Assembly: GCA_934168005.1 (NCBI GenBank)
Contig: CAKPMN010000009.1
Span: 1-38,840, forward strand
DNA from: an uncultured Bacilli bacterium
GTDB lineage: Bacteria > Bacillota_I > Bacilli_A > RF39 > UBA660
DNA: 38,840 nt
Direction: 5' to 3'
Below, piece by piece: positions 32,995-38,840 of this stretch. The notes beneath the pieces are model-generated. The model was not told the DNA's origin, did not search any database, and saw nothing but the letters and a program-made list of their open reading frames with translations. Position 1 is the first letter of the stretch; each line of letters starts with the position of its first letter. Both the position numbers and the translations under genes were made by a program.

Positions 32995-35265
32995 TTAATT
33001 CAATACCTTTTTTATAGAAGAAAAATTAATTTTTTTATTATCATCAACAATACCACTTAATATAACATCTTCAACATTATCTCTAACTATTTTATCAACC
33101 ATTAAAGCTCCATTTTTAGATACATCACACATCTTAACTAGATTGGAATAATACTCTTTAGAAAACGTTAATTTAACACCTTCATAATTAATTTTAATAG
33201 TATTTATCTTGTTATGAATTATAGATAAAACATCATCATCTACTAAAGATTTAAGAGAAATAATATTACTTATGTTATTTATAAAATCTTGTGGAAGAAT
33301 ATCTTTTAAACTATCTTTATAATTGTTATCATTTATAAATCCAACACTAGTTATTTTAGGAACATTAGTAGTCATAATAATTAAAACATGTTCAAAATGA
33401 ATAGTATTACCTTTAGAATCATTAATAACTCTATTAGTTAATATTTCCTTAAATAGATTAATAACTCTAGGATGAGCTTTTTCTAATGAATCTAATATTA
33501 AAACAGAATAAGGATTAGTTCTAATACGTTCTAAAACATTTTTAAAATCATCATACCCTACATATCCTGGATCACTTCCGATAAGTTTATTAATAGAAGT
33601 ACTATCTTGATATTCATTCATATCAAGTTTAATAACAGAAGAAAATAAATTAGAAAATAAAGAAGCAATCATAGATTTTCCGCAACCAGTTGAACCTGCA
33701 ATTAAAATAGATGGAATATAATCACTGATAAGCATCTTTTGATATAAACACCTTAAATCCTTAATAGCTTTATCTTGACCGACAACACTTTTAAAATTAG
33801 TATCAAAATTAGATAAACAAGACTTAATCTCACTTTTACTTTTAAATACGTTATTTCCCCTATCTTTTAAGACATCATAAATATCATCTATTTTAACAAG
33901 ACTCTTTTTTTTATCATATAAAGATATCTCAAGTAAGTTTATATTGTTCATAACCTTATTTTCTTCTTCTTTTATTAAAGTGGCTTCCTTAAAATTTCCA
34001 CTTAAAACAAAATCTGTTTTTCTTCTTTCTAAATCTTTATAATCTTTTTTTAAAGAATTTAGCTTTATAGATTCACGACTTTCCTTTAAATGTACACGAG
34101 CACAAACTTCATCAAGTAAATCAATAGATCTATCTGGTTCAATTCTATCTAAAATATATTTATTAGCTAAATCAACAATAGAAGGTATTAAATTAGAAGA
34201 TATAGTAACATTGTGATAATCTTCATAAATTGGTTTTAAAGTATTTAAAATAGATATAACATTTTCCCGATTAGGAATATTTACAATAACTTTCTGAAAT
34301 CTTCTTTCCAAAGCCGCATCACGATCAATAGACTTCTTATATTCAAAAGTAGTTGTCGCACCTATCATATGAATGTCTCCCCTAGCTAATGCAGGCTTTA
34401 ATATATTAGATGCATCAATTGCTCCTTCAGCTCCACCAGCTCCAACTAAAGTATGAATTTCATCAACAAACAATATAATATTTGGATCATCTTCTATTTC
34501 TTTTAATATACGAGTCATTCTCTCTTCAAATTCACCACGATATTTAGTTCCCGCAACAAAGCTAGACATAGATACACTAACAATACGTTTATTTTTTAAT
34601 ATGGAAGGAACTTCACCAAAAGCAAGTCTACGAGCTACTTCTTCTACTATTGCCGTTTTACCAACACCTGGTTCACCTATTAAAACAGGATTGTTCTTAC
34701 ACCTTCTAGAGAGAATCTCTAAAACACGTTTAACCTCATTATCACGACCAACAACAGGATCAACTTTTCCTTCCATTGCTTTTTTATTTAAATCAATCCC
34801 AATTTCATCAAGCAAAAGATCCTTTTTTACATTGCTTTCTTTAATAAACCTAGTTCTAAAATCTTGATAAATCAAATCCAAATCAACACCAAGTGATACT
34901 AAAATACGTATCGCAATACCTTCGCCTTCCTCAAGTAATGCAGAAAATAAATGACTAACTAAAACAACACCATGATTAGTCTCTTTACTATCCAAAATTG
35001 CATTTTCTATAACCCTTTTTAACAAAGGCGTATAAAGTAAAAATTCATTATCGCTACTACCTATACCAATAGTAGAAATAACTTCATCCCTAAACTTTTC
35101 ATAAGTAACACCATATTCACGAAGTTTAACAGAAACATTATTTTTATTCTTTAAAATTGCCAAAAGCAAATGTTCACTACCAACATAAGGATGTTTTAAA
35201 TTATTTTTCTCACATCTTGCCAACATCAAAACTTCTCTAGTTTCATCTTTAAAATTTCCAAACAT
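32995..35265 (-). CDS. clpC: ClpC-type AAA+ unfoldase with degenerate second ATPase domain
   Basis: A Hsp100/Clp unfoldase expected to feed substrates to ClpP. Domain order: Clp N repeat domain (1-140), D1 (about 150-395) with Walker A GEPGVGKT (197-204), Walker B LFVDEIH (265-271) and DAALERRF (316-323); a UVR-like middle segment (about 405-445); D2 (about 490-756) with Walker A GSTGCGKS (524-531), the GYVG pore loop (567-570) and the ClpP-docking VGF (641-643). In D2 the Walker B reads LILDS, with Ser593 where Glu is expected, and PEFLNRID is PQDFINNIS, losing the Arg finger at 664. D1 looks active, D2 probably binds but does not hydrolyse ATP. At 756 aa it is about 50 residues short. No ctsR-mcsAB genes are present. 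Confidence 0.9.
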   Translation of the reverse strand: MFGNFKDETREVLMLARCEKNNLKHPYVGSEHLLLAILKNKNNVSVKLREYGVTYEKFRDEVISTIGIGSSDNEFLLYTPLLKRVIENAILDSKETNHGVVLVSHLFSALLEEGEGIAIRILVSLGVDLDLIYQDFRTRFIKESNVKKDLLLDEIGIDLNKKAMEGKVDPVVGRDNEVKRVLEILSRRCKNNPVLIGEPGVGKTAIVEEVARRLAFGEVPSILKNKRIVSVSMSSFVAGTKYRGEFEERMTRILKEIEDDPNIILFVDEIHTLVGAGGAEGAIDASNILKPALARGDIHMIGATTTFEYKKSIDRDAALERRFQKVIVNIPNRENVISILNTLKPIYEDYHNVTISSNLIPSIVDLANKYILDRIEPDRSIDLLDEVCARVHLKESRESIKLNSLKKDYKDLERRKTDFVLSGNFKEATLIKEEENKVMNNINLLEISLYDKKKSLVKIDDIYDVLKDRGNNVFKSKSEIKSCLSNFDTNFKSVVGQDKAIKDLRCLYQKMLISDYIPSILIAGSTGCGKSMIASLFSNLFSSVIKLDMNEYQDSTSINKLIGSDPGYVGYDDFKNVLERIRTNPYSVLILDSLEKAHPRVINLFKEILTNRVINDSKGNTIHFEHVLIIMTTNVPKITSVGFINDNNYKDSLKDILPQDFINNISNIISLKSLVDDDVLSIIHNKINTIKINYEGVKLTFSKEYYSNLVKMCDVSKNGALMVDKIVRDNVEDVILSGIVDDNKKINFSSIKKVLN

Positions 35266-35314
35266 AATATCCTCCTCACTTAATTATATTTCCACATTTT
35301 TAAAAAAATAAAAC

Positions 35315-35482
35315 TTAACGATATAAAATTAAACAAGAAAAACAATAAATTTGTTCTTCAGAAAAAACAGAAACCGCACAACTAAACTTAATATCTAAAA
35401 CTTCAATATCACCTTTTAAAAATTCATTGACAGAATTTTCTAAGTCTTTTTCATGGCCTTCATCAAATACTTTTACTTTCAT
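35315..35482 (-). CDS. Cse60-like sporulation protein
   Basis: The 55-residue protein MKVKVFDEGHEKDLENSVNE... continues with a VLDIKFS segment and EEQIYCFSCLILYR, which matches the short Spore_Cse60 family made in the Bacillus mother cell under sigma-E. The function is not known. The frame is open to a further ATG at 35542, but that start would overlap the preceding gene and lacks a ribosome site. GGTGG lies 4 to 8 bases before the ATG at 35482, and the family begins at this methionine. It lies between clpC and the YgjP-type peptidase gene, about 50 bases from each. Together with spoIVA and the spoVIF homologue it supports endospore formation. Confidence 0.75.
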   Translation of the reverse strand: MKVKVFDEGHEKDLENSVNEFLKGDIEVLDIKFSCAVSVFSEEQIYCFSCLILYR

Positions 35483-35538
35483 ATAACCACCATTTATAGT
35501 ATAAAAAAAACTTAGAAGAAATTTTGTCTTATTTTGAC

Positions 35539-36165
35539 TCATCTAAGCTCTTTTCTAATTTTTTTATAATCTGGTATATATTTACTAACTAAATTCCAAA
35601 ATGAAGCTGAATGATTAAAATGTACAAAATGTGATAACTCATGAACAATAACATAATCAAGTTTATCAGTTGTATATTTAATCAAATCAAGATTCAACGT
35701 AACTGTATTATTGCACCTATTACAAACACCCCATCTAGTCTTCATAACTCTAATTTTTAAACTAGGATTTGGAATATCTTCTTCGAATATAGAATACCAA
35801 TAATCAAGTCTTTCACTAAATAATTTTAAAGCTTCTTTTTTAACAAACTTTTCTAATACTTTATAATCTTTTACAAACACTTTAGAGTTACTAAATTCTA
35901 AATCATATAAAGGAGTTTTAACTATATCATACCTATTACCTAAATACCAAAACCCATCATTCATACTATCTCTTAAAGAAGACTTATCAAGCATTCTTAT
36001 AATACTCTTTTTGTTTTCTTGAATTAAATTGTTAACCATTTTATTAGTATAATAAATTGGAACTACAACCTCTATAACATCATTTTTAACTTTTATATAA
36101 GCATTCTTATTTTTTTTATAAATAACATTAATTTTATACTCTAAATCATTATAACTAAACGTCAT
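35539..36165 (-). CDS. YgjP-type zinc metallopeptidase (DUF45/M48-like)
   Basis: A 208-residue protein of the YgjP family. The zinc motif HELSH is at 175-179, with the third ligand His185 in FNHSASFWNLVSKYIPDY, and the family signature RVMKTRWGVCNRCNNTVTLNLDLI precedes it (about 139-162). The N-terminal half has beta strands (YKINVIYKKNKNAYIKVKN). Family members are soluble; the role is not established. The frame is open to a TTG at 36192, but GGTGAT lies correctly before the ATG at 36165. It is followed by cse60 after 57 bases, perhaps in one transcript. The upstream gap to yfcC is short and holds the transporter's terminator. Confidence 0.85.
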   Translation of the reverse strand: MTFSYNDLEYKINVIYKKNKNAYIKVKNDVIEVVVPIYYTNKMVNNLIQENKKSIIRMLDKSSLRDSMNDGFWYLGNRYDIVKTPLYDLEFSNSKVFVKDYKVLEKFVKKEALKLFSERLDYWYSIFEEDIPNPSLKIRVMKTRWGVCNRCNNTVTLNLDLIKYTTDKLDYVIVHELSHFVHFNHSASFWNLVSKYIPDYKKIRKELR

Positions 36166-36200
36166 AACATCACCAAGAAAATTATATATCAAATATAAAA

Positions 36201-36224
36201 AAAAAGCTAGATAACTAGCCTTTT
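36201..36224 (-). terminator. Terminator of the YfcC-type transporter gene
   Basis: A 10-bp stem (36201-36210 with 36215-36224, one G-U pair), loop TTAT, followed on the minus strand by a long U run. Confidence 0.85.
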
Positions 36225-36225
36225 A

Positions 36226-37650
36226 CTATATAATAGCTGCGATAATTAGTAAAGCAATCGAAATAACAACTAATAAAGTAACTATTAATTTCCAAGCATT
36301 TTTAATCCATTCTTTATAAGAAATGTCCATAAATTTAAGTCCTAAAACTAACATAATAGAAGTTGGAACTACAAGTGAACAAATACTATATATAGCTTGC
36401 ATTGTAAGAGCAATAACAGGTAAATTGCTTGAGTATAAAGATTTCATTGGATCATATACTGCATATAGTAAATATGGATAAGAACTATAAATAACAGATC
36501 CAACTGCTGTAAATCCTGCTACTACGAAATAATTAAATGATTTGCTTAATCCAACAAATCCATTTAAAATTGTTTGGAAGAATGGAGTTGAACTACTGTT
36601 AGTAATATATAATAATACATTTGCTAAAATTACTAAACCTGCAACAGGAAGTAATTCTTTAGCTCCACTTAAGAATGTATCAACTGCATCACTTGCTTTA
36701 ATTTTGTAAACCCAAGAAATTAAAATAGATGCAATTATAATAATCATAACAAGTTCATAATTACCCCAATATCCTAAAGCTGAAATAGAACCTAATATAT
36801 TAGAGAATAATGTATAGTTCCCATTAACTTTAAATGAAGTGATTGATTCGTGAATATCATTAAATAAATTAACACCTATTGCACTCCAGTTAAACATAGA
36901 AACTAAAACTAATAAAACTAATACAGTAAATAAAATAACTGCTGCTACTGGTTTCTTACTAGCTTCTTTATTAGTATATAAAGGAATTACTACTTCTTCT
37001 TTTACTTCTTTTTTACCTTTAACTTTTTTACTATCTTTAGTACCACGTAATACAAAGAATAATAAAACTGCTAAAGCTACAACAAATAAAGCTATTGAAT
37101 AAAGTATAGTACTCTTAATTTCTACTCCAAAGAAATAATTAACATAGTTATAACCATCCATGTTATAACCAACCATACCACCAATATTACCAACTATAAT
37201 AGCTCCAAAAGTAGCTAAAAAAGCTTTAACTTTGTTAAATCCTAAAGTAACTAAAACTGCTACAGATAAAGGAATTAAAACAAATAATGGTAAACTTAAG
37301 TTTAGTAAAGCAGAAACTAAAGCATAGAAAATTGTTGTAATTACTATGAATAGTTTTTCTTTTCCTTTAAACTTTTTAGATAGTGTTGATATAATGCTAG
37401 CTAAAACACCTGTTTTATTTAAGATAGCATACATTCCACCTACTGCTAAAACAACTAAAGCGCTTAAAACAAACATTTGATAAACACTAGTTGCGATTGG
37501 ATATAAGAAAATATCTCCTAATCCTAATGGGCTAGTTGTTCCCTTAGTGAAAACCCCGCTTGAAAAAGATCCACCTGGTATAATCCATGAAAGAACAACA
37601 TAAACCACAAAAACAAATCCGATTGCTTTTAATAAGCTATGTTTTTTCAT
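36226..37650 (-). CDS. YfcC-family transporter
   Basis: A 474-residue inner-membrane protein with about 12 spans, of the YfcC/DcuC-type superfamily. Landmarks: an N-terminal span then SWIIPGGSF, LAVGGMYAILNKTGVLASII (about 68-87), LLNLSLPLFVLIPLSVAVL, GNIGGMVGYNMDGYNY (about 150-168), a basic cytoplasmic loop (KDSKKVKGKKEVKEE, about 205-220), and the second-half ALGYWGNYELVMIIIIASILISWVYK. The substrate is unknown; relatives carry amino acids, ornithine/arginine or dicarboxylates. GGAGGTAATAAA gives a strong ribosome site. It is transcribed alone, with its own extended -10 (TGCTATACT) upstream and a strong terminator downstream. Confidence 0.75.
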   Translation of the reverse strand: MKKHSLLKAIGFVFVVYVVLSWIIPGGSFSSGVFTKGTTSPLGLGDIFLYPIATSVYQMFVLSALVVLAVGGMYAILNKTGVLASIISTLSKKFKGKEKLFIVITTIFYALVSALLNLSLPLFVLIPLSVAVLVTLGFNKVKAFLATFGAIIVGNIGGMVGYNMDGYNYVNYFFGVEIKSTILYSIALFVVALAVLLFFVLRGTKDSKKVKGKKEVKEEVVIPLYTNKEASKKPVAAVILFTVLVLLVLVSMFNWSAIGVNLFNDIHESITSFKVNGNYTLFSNILGSISALGYWGNYELVMIIIIASILISWVYKIKASDAVDTFLSGAKELLPVAGLVILANVLLYITNSSSTPFFQTILNGFVGLSKSFNYFVVAGFTAVGSVIYSSYPYLLYAVYDPMKSLYSSNLPVIALTMQAIYSICSLVVPTSIMLVLGLKFMDISYKEWIKNAWKLIVTLLVVISIALLIIAAII

Positions 37651-37786
37651 ATTTTATTACCTCCACTATAAGTATAGCAAATAATTTATTAAATATAAAG
37701 CATTTTTATAAGTAAAAAGGCCATTTTAACTCAATTTTCAACTTTTTTTCACAAAAAATGCATGCTATAATAATTAAGGTGATTAC

Positions 37787-38728
37787 ATGAATAACTTTAA
37801 ATACACGCTAGATAACAAAAGATATCATACCCTAAATTATTTTTATAAACAAAAATTTAATGAAAAAATATTTAAAGTAAGTTTAGATGCTGGCTTCACC
37901 TGCCCTAATATAGATGGAACAAAAGGATATGGCGGATGTATATATTGTTCAAAAAAAGGTGCAGGAGAATTTGCCGGAGATAAAGAAAAAGATTTGCATA
38001 CACAGTTTATAGAAATTAAAGAATTAATGCATAAAAAATGGAAGCACGCTAAATACATAGGATACTTTCAAGCTCATACAAATACATACGCACCTGTTGA
38101 TGTATTAAAAGAAAAATATGAAACTATTTTAAAAGAAGACAATGTTGTTGGCATATCTATCGCAACTCGTCCAGATTCAATAACAGATGAATGTTTGACT
38201 TACTTAGAAGAATTAAATAAAAAAACTTTCCTAACAGTAGAATTAGGCCTTCAAACAATTCATGAAAAAACTTCTAAACTAATTAATAGAGGTTGTACTC
38301 TAAAAGAAGCAGAAAATATGATTTATAAACTAAAAGAAAAAAATATAAATACAGTTATTCATATAATAAATGGTCTTCCAGGCGAAACAAAAGAAATGAT
38401 GATAGAAACAACAAAATATTTAAATAAGCTACCAATTGATGGTATAAAAATACATATGTTAAATATTGTAAAAGATACAGCTTTAGAAAAACTATATAAA
38501 TTTAAACCATTTCATATATTAACAGAAGAAGAATATGTAGACATAGTTATTAATCAATTAGAGACATTAAGAGATGAAATAGTAATACATAGGATAACAG
38601 CAGATCCTAAGATAGAAGATCTAATAGAACCACTATGGTTAACAAAAAAATTCTGTGTTTTAAATGAAATTGATAAAGAAATGAAAAAAAGAGATACATA
38701 TCAAGGTATAAAAGCAGATAAATTATAA
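37787..38728 (+). CDS. Radical SAM protein, YhcC/TIGR01212 type
   Basis: A 313-residue radical SAM enzyme. The cluster cysteines are Cys39, Cys51 and Cys54 in FTCPNIDGTKGYGGCIYC, with the long first gap that marks the YhcC family. The SAM-binding segments HTNTYAPVDVLKEKY, GISIATRPDSI, ELGLQTIHEKTSKLINRGCT and IIHIINGLPGE follow, and an Elp3-like C-terminal part ends the protein. The function of this family is not established; related proteins have been linked to tRNA or translation-associated chemistry. Divergent from yfcC; the -10 TATAAT with an extended TGC is near 37764-37769. A strong terminator follows. Confidence 0.9.
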   Translation: MNNFKYTLDNKRYHTLNYFYKQKFNEKIFKVSLDAGFTCPNIDGTKGYGGCIYCSKKGAGEFAGDKEKDLHTQFIEIKELMHKKWKHAKYIGYFQAHTNTYAPVDVLKEKYETILKEDNVVGISIATRPDSITDECLTYLEELNKKTFLTVELGLQTIHEKTSKLINRGCTLKEAENMIYKLKEKNINTVIHIINGLPGETKEMMIETTKYLNKLPIDGIKIHMLNIVKDTALEKLYKFKPFHILTEEEYVDIVINQLETLRDEIVIHRITADPKIEDLIEPLWLTKKFCVLNEIDKEMKKRDTYQGIKADKL

Positions 38729-38731
38729 TAA

Positions 38732-38755
38732 AAACCTCTAAATTTATAGAGGTTT
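38732..38755. terminator. Terminator between the radical SAM gene and the partial gene
   Basis: A perfect 9-bp stem AAACCTCTA/TAGAGGTTT (38732-38740, 38747-38755) with a 6-base loop and T run. It can also end the convergent gene at the right edge. Confidence 0.85.
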
Positions 38756-38773
38756 TTTTAGTCTTTACAAGCA

Positions 38774-38840
38774 TTATTTTTTATAATTATCTATTATTTG
38801 ATTTATTTTTTCTTTATCCATTCCATTTTCTATTAGTATC
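38774..38840 (-). CDS. 3' end of an unidentified gene
   Basis: The frame ends LIENGMDKEKINQIIDNYKK followed by TAA at 38776-38774 and runs off the right edge. It is helix-rich and highly charged. The 22 codons are not enough to name it. The shared terminator with the convergent neighbour supports a real gene end here. Confidence 0.5.
   Translation of the reverse strand, partial: ILIENGMDKEKINQIIDNYKK

Noticed and set aside
34601..34867. Plus-strand 88-codon ORF inside clpC
   Set aside because: It overlaps the strongly conserved D1 ATPase region of clpC in antisense and has no ribosome site.
1..38840. Mycoplasma genetic code (TGA as Trp)
   Set aside because: Real genes end in TGA (nrdG, the activase and others) and Trp is encoded by TGG, so the standard bacterial code applies.

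Overview
The window comes from a low-GC, strictly anaerobic, spore-forming Firmicute, most likely an uncultured gut member of the Bacilli (Erysipelotrichales/RF39-like). Three things support this. Codon use is extremely AT-rich, but TGA is a stop and Trp is TGG, so it is not a Mycoplasma-type code. The metabolism is oxygen-sensitive: class III ribonucleotide reductase, pyruvate:ferredoxin oxidoreductase and a second glycyl radical enzyme. Three sporulation genes are present (spoIVA, a spoVIF homologue, a cse60 homologue). Almost everything lies on the minus strand, in short units separated by hairpin terminators, several of which overlap the stop codon.

Layout. 1-140: 5' part of a type IV prepilin gene whose promoter spacer contains a G11 tract. 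326-3434: dut, nrdG and nrdD (anaerobic dNTP supply), divergent from a Crp/Fnr regulator at 3546, with a shared palindrome between them. 4255-6050: spoVIF-like and spoIVA. 6094-11214: der and nifJ, separated by about 400 bases of hairpins and repeats. 11367-13094: polytopic DUF6020-like protein. 13095-13718: apparently decayed DNA with tiny ORFs. 13719-16043: a second prepilin, an unknown membrane protein and a VanZ-like protein.

16091-28225 is a surface polysaccharide locus. It holds a priming sugar-phosphate transferase, four GT2 enzymes, an EpsG/Wzy-like polymerase, another glycosyltransferase, UDP-galactopyranose mutase and a Wzx flippase. Embedded at its end, with overlapping reading frames, are an uncharacterised glycyl radical enzyme and its radical-SAM activase. 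The locus appears to be three transcription units: sugar transferase; the glycosyltransferases and polymerase; then glf-wzx-GRE-activase.

28370-38840: a small unknown ORF; valS behind an HD phosphohydrolase gene under a T-box leader; an unknown 189-aa protein downstream of a ClpC-type ATPase with a degenerate second AAA+ domain; cse60; a YgjP-type metallopeptidase; a YfcC-type transporter; a YhcC-type radical SAM protein; and the 3' end of one more gene.

The most interesting points are the glycyl radical enzyme built into the polysaccharide operon, the candidate phase-variable pilin promoter, the ClpC with a probably non-hydrolysing D2 ring, the structured element at 7571-7798, and the shared Crp/Fnr-type operator in front of nrdDG. 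No rRNA, tRNA, CRISPR array or intact insertion sequence was seen.
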